This document shows positions 22,671-34,664 of a stretch of DNA of 64,000 bases, in pieces. Below the pieces are notes generated by a model. That model made no database searches. It saw only the letters and a program-made list of their open reading frames with translations, and had not been told where the DNA came from. How positions within the stretch are numbered: the stretch's first letter is position 1; each line of letters starts with the position of its first letter. This DNA comes from Chelonoidis abingdonii (Eukaryota > Chordata > Testudines > Testudinidae), in the NCBI RefSeq assembly GCF_003597395.2, contig NC_133769.1, forward strand, positions 182,578,543-182,642,542, in the 5' to 3' direction. A program made the translations under genes and the position numbers.

Positions 22671-23872
22671 TACTCCTGTGGGCAGTCCATGCCAAAAAAT
22701 TCTGCACACAATATTTTAAAATTTGGCAAATTTTATTTGTCAAATAAATGTGGAGGCTCCAGCATAGCATGGGGGAGCACAGGCCACTGGTTGCACAGAG
22801 GTGGGAGATCACTATGCAGTTCCCCCTGGGACACAGACTCAGTGGTGAGGCTGCCTTGAATCCTGACGCAGTGTAAGGACTGGGCCTGCCACAGAAAAAC
22901 CCCAGAGCCCTGCCCCTCTGTCCCATGTGCACTAGGTGTAGGCAGGCAGACTTAGATCCAAGTGTGGAGGGGCTTAGTGTGGGTGGATCCATGTGTGGGT
23001 TGAGAGGGTTCTGAGTGGGGCAATCTGGGTGTGGGCAACTCAGTGGGGGATCCAGGTGCAGGGGGATCTGGATGCACAGGGGTTTGTTGGGGGGATCTGG
23101 GTTGCAACAGTAATGGGACTCTGCATGGGGGTCCAGGTGAAGGTGTTTGGACTCAGTAGGGGACGGAGGAATCTTCATGTGGGGGAGGATAGAGATCAGC
23201 AGGAGGATCTGGGTGTGGGGGTCCATATGCTAGGGAAGTGGGTTTCATTGAGGCTGGGAATCCAGGTGCAGCTGGTTGGGGATTGGTGAGGTGGGGATAT
23301 GGGTGACTCGGTGTGGTCCAGGAGCCAGGAGTGTGGCTCTGTGGGGGGTGGTTCTAAGTGCTGGGGGGATGATGCTCAGCAGGAGGTTTCTGGGTATGAG
23401 GGGTTCTGGATGCACGGGGGCTGGGCAGATGGAAGAGCAACTCCCTGTACAGGGAGCCCTCACCCTGAAGCTAAGAGGCAATGGGTGCAGGAAATGAGAG
23501 GCAAGGGAGGTTGCAGAGCTTCCTGCAGCTGGAGGAGAAATCTGGGATTGGGTTCGATCCGGCACTGGATGCTGTGCAGGGGAAGAGGAAGTCCTATCCT
23601 CCTCAGTCCAGCTGGGACTAGCAGCTGAGCCCAGTGCAGGGTAGGAACCACCAGCTGGGTCTTCCCCATTCCTACCCCCTGCCCCACAGTGATTTACCTC
23701 TGCTGGCTGCCCTGGACACCCAAAATATGCTCCTGGAGAGGGTCACATGACCACTCTTGTGGCTTCCCTTTGCTTCCCCCTCTGAAAGTCATTTTTCTGC
23801 GGGGAAGCAAATACATCTGCAAGGGACATGAATGCTGTGCATGCACAGTGGCACAGAATTTCCTCAGGAGTA
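22671..23872. mobile_element. Probable DNA transposon remnant, about 1.2 kb, with G/T-rich expansion
   Basis: tactcctg at 22671 and caggagta ending at 23872 form an 8-bp inverted terminus, and aacttc lies directly outside both ends (22665-22670 and 23873-23878), a likely TSD of 6 bp or a degenerate 8 bp. The subterminal 'attctgcac' (22699) pairs with 'cacagaatt' (23852). The centre, 22960-23440, is a degenerate tandem array of 'ggggatctggg' type units. No transposase is seen. Long open frames on both strands (205 codons antisense) reflect lack of TA-rich stops in the G-rich array. Confidence 0.6.
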
Positions 23873-26800
23873 AACTTCATTAGCTTCTGGTGAGAGAGCT
23901 AGGCAATGCCATATTCACGTATGTCTTCAGCAGGTTCATATCTTCCCTTACTACTTATCTAAATGAGTTGCTAATTTTTAGGGCTAAATTTACTGTTAGT
24001 ATAACATGATGCAACACCTGAAGTTAATGATATGCCTGCTTATACCTTTAGTTAATTTGAACATTAAAGACTTGAAAAATCCTTGGGAGCTTTTTTCCAA
24101 AATATTCTGGCTAATATCACACTTTTATATGCCTTTTGAGGAAAGGTTGACATTTCTGTTAAATTCTATTGGCCTTATTTGCCTCACACTCATACCACTG
24201 TAATTCTGGCAGAACTCTATTGAAGTTAAGGTAGTTACACCAGTTCAAAACTGGTGTAAAAGGAGAATTGGGTCCTGTGACTTAGATTAGATGAGTATCA
24301 ATCCACTGTTCTCATTTAACTTGTGACTGAAAACCAGAACTGTGCCCCAAAGTTTCTGGGGGTGGAAGAGTGGTACACTAACTCACTGTAACTGTCAAAT
24401 ATATTGTGTGGCTTTTCTTAGGCCTGTAATTTAAGTTCAGCATAGAAAGGACCAACATCCTGATTTATCACAGCACTATGACAGTAGTGTTCCCTCTGTC
24501 TTGAAGAAAGAGGAAGAATGGTTTCCTAGGAGTACAGTAGCTAAGCAAGGCAAAGCAATATCTATAGGAATAGTTGTAGAGACATTTCTTTTAGAATGTT
24601 TGACCTCTCCCCAGCCACAAAAGAATAAATTTGAAGTCATTTCAGGATTCCTACCTCCAATCTGGGCAACTGTCAGACAGATCCATGTTGAGATTGTAGC
24701 TGGGGTCTAATGTCCCCCTTTCCCTCGCCAAATTAAACTTGAGACCAGTCTTCGGTATATAAGGCCTCCTGGGGCAACATAGCTTATGCACTACCCCTTG
24801 CTCAGTGACGTCCCTAAAAGCACAATCTAACCGTTAATGAGGACTCCAGTTTATTGAGATTTTCCATTGAACACATGAGAGTGCAAATTTACAAGTAGAA
24901 TAACATTTTTTTCTAAAAAAATGTTCTACATAAGTGGGAGGAGTGAATTGTATCTCTTTCCTGAGATACCCTGGCTAGAGCTCAGAGGCCCCCTGTGGTT
25001 CCAGTTTTGCAAGACTGAGCTAAAACCACTGCTGGAGAGTCACTGAGCAGCAGTACTGCTGTGTGGGTGCTGGGCACTGCCCATATGAAGACATTGCAGG
25101 ATTAGGGCCTAGTATTTCAGCACAGGCTGCAGTGCTACTATTTACAGTGCTTGTCTTTCTATTTAAAGGCATGTGAAATAATAAACATTGAGCAATAAAA
25201 GAATCAGAATCTCCAGCATTTTAACCATTTTGTCCTTTTTAATCTCTTGAAATTTTGAAAACATTGATTTTATTTAATAAAAAATTCCTTTCTACTGTTT
25301 GTTTTGCCCTATTAGAAACCAACACTTTTCAGTATTTTTTCCTACCCTTTTTCTATCAACTGATTTCCCCGTCCGCTCCATTTCCCTAATGAACTTAGGT
25401 TTTTAATGACATTTCAAACTAGCATGGCATTTCTACTGGCAGCACTGTCACATAAGCAATCTGGGGGGCCCAGTGAGCTTGAAGTCTGAGCATTTTAAAA
25501 TGGCCAGTGTCCTTCCTTGTACATGACACTGATTAAACCAACACCGATATCTAGGGTGCCTCTAGGGTCTTATCTTGGCACTAGATCTGATAGGAAAATG
25601 GGAAGAGTTTTAGTGGAAAATGTATCCCTTATTTTTCCCATCAAAACATTTTGAAATTGTTTAGCCAGCTCCAATTGGCTCCAATCACTGTAGTATCTGT
25701 GTGTCTCACAGATGTAATATTGACATGGATTGTTAGTTTATATTCTCTCAGCTGTCTCTAAAATGTGGTGGGGTTTGCCTCAATTTCTGTCCCTTGCTAG
25801 TTGAACTCTGTTCCTTGAAGGTCTGTCAGACATTGCACCATCTTCTGCTTCTCCCTTTGGTCATTCCATGTCTTAAATATCCTCCAACTACCTGTGTTTA
25901 TGGTGTCTCCCCATCCTCCCCCTATGCTCCCACCCCCGCCTTTACTTTGTTCAGGCCCCGGTCCCATAGCTGCTGTTCTTAGGCTGTAGAAGTACTCTGG
26001 GAGTGTGGACCCTGCAGCCCATTCTTATAAGAAGGTGGGAGGGTCTTACCTTCAGCATAAGGATAAATATCTGGAATATCTGACTTTAGTTTTTGCCCCT
26101 TTTGCTTGCCAGTCATCCCAAGTGCTGCAATTAGCTACTGTGCCTGCCTTATGCCCTGCTCAGGCTTTTGTATTGCCCCCATCTCCAGCTGCCATTCTTC
26201 TTGGCCAGAATGCTCAGCTTGTCACTGAAAATCCTCCCTTTTTATGCAGAGAATCTCTGAGTGTGCAGGCACCAATACCATATCAGGTTCTCTGGAAGTA
26301 TGGCCTTACAGCAGATGAGCATTGGGAGCATAATAGAGAGCCAGGGCACTTGCTAAGACTCCTCTATGGGTTGTTAGATGCAAAAGATCAGGTGTCTATC
26401 CATTGATAACACGGAGAAGACAGTGTGTGCCTTAGGGGCACTGGAGACAAATGAGGCATCAAACTAGAAGGTCATTGACAAAGACACATATACTTTGGGA
26501 TCCTTTGTCTCCCATAAAACAGCACTACTTACTTTTGTTCTCTTAAATTAAAAAAAAACCAAACAACAAAACACAGGCTCATTGGCATGGATTCACTGGC
26601 TAAGATACTTCTGGCTCTGTGTGCTTCTGTGAGTGACAATAAGAGGAACTTTCACAGTGGAGCAAGATTAAGAAAGAGCATTTACAGCTCAAGAAACATC
26701 CTTGGTCAGTAATGTTGATGTTCTATTTGCTGCTGTTTGAAGATTTGTGTTTTCAACTAGCAGCACTGCTCGCAGCCTAACCTCCCCATTTGGTTTCTGC

Positions 26801-26913
26801 CTGTTCCTTTAGTGAAGTCATAATCTTATGCATGTTGCATTGCAGCAGAACATTTTCACAGCAGGATCAAGTAGTAAGAGACAGAAGGCTGAGCAGGAGC
26901 AAGGTCAGACTTA
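23873..26913. other. No gene recognised; one foldback repeat
   Basis: AT-rich sequence. The 133-codon open frame at 26005-26406 ends in ordinary DNA, lacks a recognisable domain and has no clear splice or promoter context. The 'ggcc...ggtcc' foldback at 24171-24275 is listed separately. Confidence 0.45.
24171..24275. repeat. Foldback repeat of the 'ggccagattct' family
   Basis: The segment contains the internal pair 'taccactgta'/'tacaccagt..aactggtgta' and closes with 'agaattgggtcc', matching the series seen at 29657, 34441, 38695, 48802 and 49270. The left end is decayed. Confidence 0.45.
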
Positions 26914-27295
26914 GGGTATGTCTACACTATGGGATTATTCTGGTTTTACAGAAACCGGTTTTTGGAAACACATTGAATAAAGTCGAGTGCACGCAGCCAC
27001 ACTTAGCACATTAATTTGGCGGTGTGCGTCCATGTGCCAAGGCTAGCATCGATTTCCAGAGTGTTGCACTGTGGGTAGCTATCCCATAGTTACCCCATAG
27101 TTCCCAGAGTCCCCCCCGCCCATTGGAATTCTGGGTTGAGATCCCAATGCCTGATGGGGCAAAAACAGTGTTGAGGGTGATTCTGGGTAAATGTCGTCAC
27201 TCAATTCTCCCTCCATGAAGCAACGGCAGACAATCATTTCGTGCCCTGGGTTGCCCTGGGAGATGCCATAGCACGGCAACCATGGAGCCCATTAA

Positions 27296-28137
27296 GCCTT
27301 TTTTCACTGTCACCGTATGTCTACTGGATGTTGCTGACAGAGGCAGTACTGCAGTGCTACACAGGAGCATCCCCTTGCCTTTTGCAAGTTAGCAAAGACG
27401 GTTACCAGTTTATACTGTACCATCTGCTGCTTTGCAAGTTGACAATGATGGTTACCAGTTATACTGTACCATCTGCTGCTGTCATGGGTGCTCCTGGCTG
27501 GCCTCACTGAGGTCGGCCGGGGGCGCATGGACAAAAATGGGAATGACTCCCCAGGTCATTCCCTTCTTTAAGTTAAAGGGAGAGTCAGTCCTGCCTAGAC
27601 TATCAGGCAAGCCTACTAAAGAACCAGAGAGGCAAATGGCCGCTCCGGGTCAGAGTCACGATATCCCACAGAAATGATGAGCTGCATGCCATTCTAGGGG
27701 ATGCCCCTGCAACAACGCCACCTATTGCTTCCTTTCTCCCCCACCCCTCCTGGCTACCATGGCAGTTATCCTCCATTTGTGTGATGAAGTAATAAAGAAT
27801 GCATGAATTTGAAACAACACTGACTTATTGCCTCTGCAGCAGAGATCAAGGGGAAGGGGAGGGCAGCCTCCAGCTGCTATGATATTCAGGCAGGACTGAA
27901 TCTTCATAGACAAAGCTTAAAGAAGAGAAGACCTGGGAGTCATTCCATTTACCCAGGCGCCCCTGGCCAACCTCACTGAGGCAGCCAGGAGCATCATGGG
28001 ATGCAATGACGGATATCAGTCATACTGTACCATCTGCCATCTGCAGGCAATGGAAGGAAGGGGATGCTGCGTGTGTAGCACTGGCGATACCGCATCTGCC
28101 AGCGCATCCAGTAGACATATGGTGACATTGAAAAGGC
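27296..28137. repeat. Long inverted repeat inside Harbinger
   Basis: Left arm 27296-27606 and right arm 27882-28137 are reverse complements at high but imperfect identity. Matching landmarks are gtctactggatg against catccagtagac, and gctcctggctg against cagccaggagc. The left arm is longer because a roughly 50-bp unit is tandemly duplicated (27381-27430 and 27431-27479). The loop is about 275 bp. Confidence 0.8.
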
Positions 28138-28269
28138 GAGAAGGATTTTTCCCCTTTGTCTACTTCATGTGGGGGGCAAGATGTATACCAGAATCACCTG
28201 CAACAATGTTTTGACCTTCAGGTTTTGGGAGCTCAGCCAAGAATTCAAATGGTTTCAGAGAAGCGGGAA

Positions 28270-28560
28270 ACTGTGGGGTAGCTACAGTTGCAGTTGCCCT
28301 CCATCCGTGAGCATCCTTTCATTCTTGGCTTTTTGGTACGCTTGTCTCGCTCCTTAAGTTTAGCTCTGTGTAAGTCCTGTTGTGGCCCTCGTCTATCTAG
28401 CCTGAGATTTTTTTCAAATGTTTTTGGCATTTTCGCTATTAGAAGGAGTCTGATAGAACAGATTCTTTCCTCATACAAGAGATCAGCTTCAGTACCTCCC
28501 GTACAGTCCATGCTGGAGCTTCTTTTTTGATTCTGGGACTGCATGGTCACCTGTGCTGAC
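28270..28560 (-). pseudogene. Myb/SANT-like Harbinger accessory protein, remnant
   Basis: The minus strand reads a start-proximal 'MQSQNQKR' segment and, about 35 residues on, 'KTFEK', both matching the Myb/SANT-like DNA-binding protein carried by vertebrate Harbinger elements. Downstream only shifted scraps such as 'KLKE' remain. In intact elements this protein aids DNA binding or import of the transposase. Here it is frameshifted and truncated at the deletion junction. Confidence 0.55.
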
Positions 28561-28897
28561 CAGCGCTCCACGCTGGGCAAACAGGAAATGAAATTCAAAA
28601 GTTTACGGGGCTTTTCCTGTCTACCTGGCTAGTGAATCCGAGTTCAGATTGCTGTCCACAGCGGTCACAATGGTGCACTGTGGGATAGGTCCCAGAGGCC
28701 AATACCATCGAATTGCGGCCACACTAACCCTAATTCGAAATGGCAATGCCAATACCCTTGTCGGAGAGGAGTACAGATATTGATATTACGAGCCCTTTAT
28801 ATCGAAATAAAGGGCTTCGTTGTGTGGACAGGTGCAGCGTTAATTCAGTTTAACACTGCTAAATTTGAAACAAACTCGTAGTGTAGACCAGGCCTAA

Positions 28898-29142
28898 AAC
28901 TCAGACATCTTCAGTAAATACAAAAGTACTTGCCGAATTTCATTATCAGTATTTTCTTTTTAAATATTGGACACTTGAATTCTGTAATGTCAAGCTTACA
29001 GACTGTAGAAGCAAAAGGCTGCCACATTTAAGAAAAGACCGTTCTTTGTGGAAGTCCATCCTGACTTTACCAATGCCTGGAGAATTTTTCTACATTTAGG
29101 AGAAGCAATGGACTCTGTGCTCATTGCAACAGACTGAATTTG
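28898..29142. other. No gene recognised
   Basis: Short AT-rich spacer between the Harbinger element and a MIR-type SINE. Confidence 0.5.
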
Positions 29143-29425
29143 GTCTTCTGCTTAGGACACTGGATTGGGATTCTGCAGAGCAGAGTCCAGTTGCCAGCTC
29201 TGACACAGACTTTCTGCATGACCGTGGGGAAGTCACTTAATCTCACCATGTCCCAATTTCCCATTTGTAAAATATGGATAATAATTCTTTTTGTCTGTTT
29301 TGTCTGCTTAGACATTGTCAGGACAGGCACTGTTGCTTACTATGTGTACGTACAGCACCTAACTCAATGTGGTTCTGATCTCAGCTGAGCCCTCTATGTG
29401 CTAGCATAATACAAATAGTGTAAGA
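29143..29425 (+). repeat. MIR-type SINE
   Basis: The core is recognisable: 'gacactggattgggattc', 'ccagctctgacacagactt', 'gaccgtggggaagtcac', 'aatttcccatttgtaaaata', followed by a tail with 'gtacagcacctaa'. These are MIR/CORE-SINE landmarks in order. It is a diverged, old copy without a poly(A) tail. Confidence 0.75.
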
Positions 29426-29656
29426 ATAATTATGAGGTTGCTAACAAGAAATGTGGCTGAATGGTTGTTTGTGCCACAATCTGTGTGCATCAGAAGACTG
29501 CTACTGTTTAATATTTCAATAAAATGCACGGTTCAATTATTGGTTGTTTATAGTTACTTGTATGGTGCTCATTACTCTAGTGCCGGTGTGCTGTTTAAAC
29601 AATACATATTTCATGGCTGTGAACTCAATATTAAAGCAGGACAACATTAATTTTTA

Positions 29657-29747
29657 AGGCCACATTCTGCTCTTGGTGTAAAACTCAACCGTTTTGGATG
29701 ATGTTACTTTGCAATTACACCGGTTTAAATGAGACCAGAATCTGGCC
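29657..29747. repeat. TA-flanked foldback element, 'ggccagattct' family
   Basis: ggccacattctg and agaatctggcc are inverted ends; TA lies directly outside each (29655-29656 and 29748-29749). The interior contains 'ggtgtaaa' and 'tacaccgg'. It is non-coding. Confidence 0.65.
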
Positions 29748-29749
29748 TA

Positions 29750-32400
29750 TAACTTCTAATACAAGGCTTTCATAATGCCAGGGGTACAAGCGATGCCAGT
29801 TTTTAGCAGTAAAATGTCATCAGCGGGTGTCTCAGGAATTCAGATTTCAATCAAAAATATTAATTTTGAATATAATTTTTAATTCAAGCATCCCAAGAAA
29901 TGCCTCTTATTAAGATGGTGGTTTAGAAGGCAGCAGGGAGCTAAAAATATGATGCTTTTCCATAAAGAATGTCATCTCTTCTCCTTTGGCAATTTGAACT
30001 ATCACTATCTCCAATAAACAAAGTGATTTCAAAATGGAGTATGTCTAGGAACTGCATTTTGATGTAACACAGGCATTATCTTTTATGATATCCAGTTTGG
30101 ACTTTAAACTGTGTGCTTATTATTGTAATTTGAAAGGGGCACGCATATTGGTGTTATCACTAAATGAAATTCAAAGACTCCTACTAAGAAAATTTTGCCT
30201 CTGACACATTTAATATTTTCCTTCAAAATGCTGCCCTCAAGACCTGGGATATTTTGGGATTTATACAATGGCAGAAACAATTTATTTTTTATTTTTAATA
30301 AATGGCCCTTAAGGCACTTTGGAAGGTCATAGCAGAATTAGTAGTTTGGTCACATTTAATGTGCTCCCTTTGTGCTATTGCTTTTCAACCTTGTTATTTC
30401 TTATATTATTAAGTAATAAAACAGCATCTAAGCTCAATGCACTTCTTGTTAAGCTGCAGTGCAAAAATTAGTAAAAATTGCAAGGGGCTGATCCTCATTA
30501 ATGTACATGGACCCATGCTATTTTCGAATTGGTTCACAAGTATGCCCTGAATGGTTGAGTAGAAAAATAGTCTGGAGCAATGTCTCTCTTGTAATGAAAA
30601 CAAAATTCTACAGAACATTAGAATGTTACCAAAAACAAAAGCAAAATGAGTCATACTCTAGTTCAGCAGATCTAACAAAAGGGGCCATACCTAGATACAA
30701 AATAAAAATAATACAAAAAAAATCACAACTTATTTATTATATTGACCATTCTCTGCACGTGGAATGATTTCCCAGCATGAATTTCTGAGGCTAATGCCAT
30801 CAGAGTTCATCAAGAACCAATTGGTTAGTGTCCTCTGGGTCTCTTTTGTGGTACGTGGACTCACTGAAGAAAGATTGAGAACCATTGCCTTAAGGAGCAG
30901 GGTAATAACAAGGATAACGAACCCTGCGGAGGGCTAGAGATGGAAACGGCAAAGTACTGAATTGCTTCCTACCTGCTCATGCATACAATGGGTTAAAGCA
31001 TGCCATGTGCTATGTATTTTAAGTAGGAAGAATGTAAAGCGCATGGAGCTTATTCTCCCTCATCCAAAGAGTGGGAGAAGGTGTCCACCTCATGTTCAGG
31101 TGAGTGCTGGATGGGGAGGTCTAGTTTCTGTATGAATTGGCACTCCAGGATGAAGGTTAATTGGCTAGAGAGCCTAGCCAAATCCTGAGCCAGCTAGCAG
31201 GGCTGCTGGGTACCACACTGCTTTGTTTCTAAGGAGCACTAAAGTGTACTGTCTGTTAGCACATCTCTACCAGCTCTCCCAAAGCATTCCTGTCCTGTGT
31301 GAAAAGAATGGATTATATTTCAATGCATGGTCAGCATCACTACATACCCCCCGTCCCCACATTGATCCTATGCAGTACAGCAAGAATTTAATTCTGTCTG
31401 TGAATGTGGGGTTGGGAAGGAAAGGGACATTAACAAACTTCTTAATTACTAGTAAAAATCTTAGCTTAGGCATTCATTTGGAAATAAAATGTACTTAGTG
31501 CTCTGGACAAGACATAGAAGGTGATGTAGAAATAAAAAAAATAAAATGTGTTATTGTTCATGTCTATTGACACTTTACTATGGGGCTTTGGTCCTTCATT
31601 GGAGACACTGCAGTACATTAAAGCTGTCATTCACGGGAAGCCCGTATTAAAAGCAAACTCCACTGATTTCTTATCAAATATTGTAGATTGAAAAATAGAT
31701 ATAAAGATAATATATGAGCAACCATCACAAACAACAACCATTATTATTAGAGAAATACCTGTGGAAGTTACAACATATCTAGGCTGCAGTGGTGGACGCT
31801 GCCACAGTATAATTAAATTTAACATCCTGGGGGATGAATTGCACCAAAAAACAGCAATGTGACATTGAAAATTAAGCGGATTAAAAAAACACCCCAAAGA
31901 AACTAGCAAAAAAGACTCTAAAGCTAAAGGTAAGAAATTTTAAACCCTTTGACTTTGCAAGGTTAAGCTCGCCGTAATGGAGTCCCAGAAGGTATGCATC
32001 TGTTTGATCAAAAAAGGGAGCTGGAAAGAATGGAGAAAGAAACCAACCAAACAACAACTCAAACAAGAAACCAAAAAAGGCCATCCGCCTTCCCCACCAG
32101 TATGGCTAATTGGCAAGGTTCAAGAGGTAATTTGAACCAAATGGATACTCTTCGGAAAATGGAAACCTGAAGTTTCAACAGAAAGTGAAGCCTAGTGCAA
32201 CCCATAGGAAGGAACAAAAACTAAGTGCAATACAATATAAAGAAATAAGTAAGATGGCTATGAGGAACAACTAGGCAAAGAAAATTTAAAATTTCAAACA
32301 TATGTCCAAAATAAAAAAGACTGCCAGAAAATCACTGGGTCCGCTAGAGTAGAAGGGAGAAGCTAAATGATGTGTTTTGTACTCTTTCAAGGTAGTATAG
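29750..32400. other. No gene recognised; one dispersed repeat
   Basis: AT-rich, mostly unique sequence. 30661-30775 is one copy of a dispersed repeat also present at 34541-34658. 29855-30100 is repeat-free and could be conserved non-coding sequence, on appearance only. Confidence 0.45.
30661..30775 (+). repeat. Dispersed repeat 'C' (copy 1)
   Basis: The copy aligns with 34541-34658 from 'gttcagca' to 'tttccc.gca'. It includes a 26-bp identical block around tattgaccattctctgcacg. The class is not recognised. Confidence 0.65.
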
Positions 32401-32511
32401 ATGATGTATTAGAGAGACAAGGTGGGTCAGGTAATATCTTTAATTGGACCAACTTCTGTTGGTGAGAGAGACAAGCTTTCAATCTTAATAGAGCTTTTCT
32501 TCAGCTCCTCA
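32401..32511 (+). repeat. Interspersed repeat 'B' (copy 2)
   Basis: gagagacaaggtggg, ggtaatatcttt, ggaccaacttctgttggtga and gagagacaagctttc occur in the same order as at 15185-15312. It is the best-preserved of the three copies in the window. Confidence 0.65.
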
Positions 32512-33283
32512 CCCACCTCATCTATTTAATATGCTGTGACCAACATGTCTACAAAAACACTGCATAGGATGTATTGTCAGAGACTGAGGTTTAAAATAAA
32601 GGAGGTATTGGAACAAGTTGATAAGACCAGAGTAATAAAATTCAGATGGTCTACAGCCAAAAGTTCTGAAGAACTTAATGAATGAAGTAGCTGAGCTATT
32701 AATAAAAATATTGTCCCTGTTAACTGAGCATTGAGCAGAATTTGGAGTGTTGCCCATTGTTTCGGTTAGCAGGATAAATGGGTGATAAAGTCTGGTATCT
32801 TTGATGCAATCTTGTCTATTACAAGAAATGTACAAAGTTCTGTTTTCCCTGGACACAGGAGAACTCAAACAATAGGATATAGTTTCATTACTCACAACCC
32901 CAAGCCTTTTTAGCCAGCAGCAGACCTAGAAGCTTCCTTGCTAGGCTTCTCCCAGGGTCACACTGTGTGCTTGTCTAGGCTGTGACTGTCTTTCTCTGAG
33001 CTGTCTCCTGCTCCTCTAACATACGCTCACACCCTTATCCAAAACAATGTCCTGCCAAAGCCTTACATAGTCCCAGATTCCTGGGCAGACACATATGCCT
33101 TTGTTTCAGGTGTGTGGGTTGAAGGGTGGGTTGGTGCTCTTCTTAAATAAAGGGTGGTGGCCACATCCATCAGCCTCTGTGATACTTCTTCTAAAACACA
33201 ACAATATAGACTCTCTGATTATAGTCAGCCACTCTGCTGGAAGACTAGGAACATGCAAATGTTATATCTATCTTTAAAAAAAG
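32512..33283. other. No gene recognised
   Basis: The antisense 125-codon open frame at 32518-32895 has no visible domain. 32890-33180 is moderately GC-rich and contains an AATAAA at about 33147; it could be part of an unrecognised LTR. Confidence 0.4.
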
Positions 33284-33930
33284 GTACTAGGGATGATCTT
33301 GGGAATTGTAGGCCATTATGTTTGCCTTAAGAAAAATCTATTATAATGTATTTGGAATTTCCAAAAGCCTTGAATAAGTTCTGCACAAAAGTATTTTAAG
33401 AGATCTAAATTGTCATGGGGTAAGAGACAAAGTACTGTTATGGATTAAAAATTGGAGTTAAGGAACGGAAAATAAAGAGTAGGAGTATATGCTCAGTTCT
33501 CAGTGTGACAAAATATTAACAGGGAGGTGCCTCATGGGTTGCGTACTATGATACGTGCATAACATATTTATATATGATCTGGAAAAGGGGGAAGAATGAG
33601 AGAACAGAAAGGCAAAATGTATAGCTGACACTATATTATTTAGGTTATTCAAGTCTTGTGGAGACTGAGAAAATTTTGAGGGAACTAACAAAAAAAGGTG
33701 TATGGGCAGTAAAATGGCAGATGCAATTCACCGCTAACAGATGTGAAGTAATGCTCACTGGAAGGAATAATTGGAGCTACTCACACATCATTGGACTCCA
33801 AAGTAACTGAGACCACTGAGGGAAAAAGAGAAGGATATCATTATGCTCAGTCCAGTAAAAAGCCTTTTCTCAATGTGTAATTCTGATCTGAAGTACCTGG
33901 TACCAACCACAGTCAGAGATGGAATATTGG
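33284..33930 (+). pseudogene. CR1 LINE RT fragment, heavily degraded
   Basis: Plus-strand remnants of CR1 reverse transcriptase run in order: 'cttgggaattgtaggcca' (the NYRP block, about 33298), 'ttccaaaagcctt' (the F.KAFD block, about 33358), 'atatatgatctggaaaa' (the INDLE block, about 33570), and 'ggcaaaatgtatagctgaca' (the catalytic FADD block, mutated, about 33611). It ends with 'aaaatggcagatgcaattca' (about 33711). Numerous indels remove any open frame. Both ends are truncated. Confidence 0.7.
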
Positions 33931-34440
33931 AGTAAATGGAATACTAGTCTGATCCAGGGTGGAAATGTCTATGCTCCCTCTCAACAGACAGGATATTTGA
34001 TTAACAGAGAGAGAGAACTTTCCTCCTTCATTTCAATCTTATTTTCGTTTATTTTGTTAGCTTGATTAAAGTACTTCTTGCTAAATAAACTTCCCTTTTC
34101 TACTTGGTTTTGGGGAACAGGTGAAGTTAAAATAAAGCAGTTGGAAAAAGACCAATACAAATATTTTAAAATACTAAGAAGGCACTCTGTTAAAAGCTGA
34201 ACAACGCAATTTCTCAAGGGAAGTTCAGGGGAAGTGTATTATTTATTTGTATATTCAAATTTCAGACCTTACCTGCTTAATTTAAAGAAAAACTGCATTC
34301 ATCCCCCCACAACTTATAAGCATGAGAATTCTAATGTTGACATTGAAATCAAACGGGAAAGATTTTTTCTACAAGTCAGCTAACCCAACATCTTGCATAT
34401 TCCTATTGAAATAACAAACTCCATTAACTTCCTAAATTTT
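33931..34440. other. No gene recognised
   Basis: AT-rich sequence with no repeat or coding signal that I can support. Confidence 0.5.
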
Positions 34441-34522
34441 AGGACAGATCTTTGACTGGTATAAATTGGTGTAACTTAACAATGGATTGATGCTAATTTA
34501 TACCACCTGAGGATCTGGCTCT
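34441..34522. repeat. Foldback element, 'ggccagattct' family
   Basis: aggacagatctttgactggt and its counterpart accacctgaggatctggct form the inverted ends with 'tataaat/atttata' inside. It is similar in plan to 29657-29747. Confidence 0.6.
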
Positions 34523-34540
34523 TTATCTACAGAATGTATA

Positions 34541-34658
34541 GTTCAGCAAATGTAACTGAAGGGGCTTACTTAGCTACTAAAAGAAAAAATAGTACAAAAT
34601 AAATCACAATGTATTTGTTATATTGACCATTCTCTGCACGTGGAAAGATTTCCCTGCA
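34541..34658 (+). repeat. Dispersed repeat 'C' (copy 2)
   Basis: Second copy of the segment at 30661-30775, in the same orientation about 3.9 kb away, with small indels. Flanking sequences differ, so this is an interspersed repeat or an old local duplication rather than a recent tandem copy. Confidence 0.65.
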
Positions 34659-34664
34659 AGGTGT

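Larger units (their letters stand above)
26914..28894. mobile_element. Internally deleted Harbinger element with large foldback
   Basis: The left end gggtatgtctacacta and right end gtagtgtagaccaggcc are inverted repeats, flanked by TTA and TAA as expected for PIF/Harbinger insertion at TWA. The element is about 2.0 kb, contains a long internal inverted repeat (27296-27606 against 27882-28137) and keeps a Myb/SANT-like remnant on the minus strand near the right end (28270-28560). No transposase remnant was seen. The right terminus resembles that of the second Harbinger at 43430-46001. An AATAAA at 27791-27796 could be a leftover poly(A) signal. Confidence 0.8.

Noticed and set aside
22609..23226. 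205-codon minus-strand open frame, Pro/His-rich
   Set aside because: It lies on a degenerate G/T-rich tandem array that lacks stops by composition; no domain or start context.
26005..26406. 133-codon open frame that looks less repetitive
   Set aside because: No recognisable domain, splice sites or promoter context; chance cannot be excluded.
27241..27510. Protein gene in the Harbinger element
   Set aside because: The frame lies in the arm of a foldback with a tandem duplication; the similar opposite arm has no matching frame.
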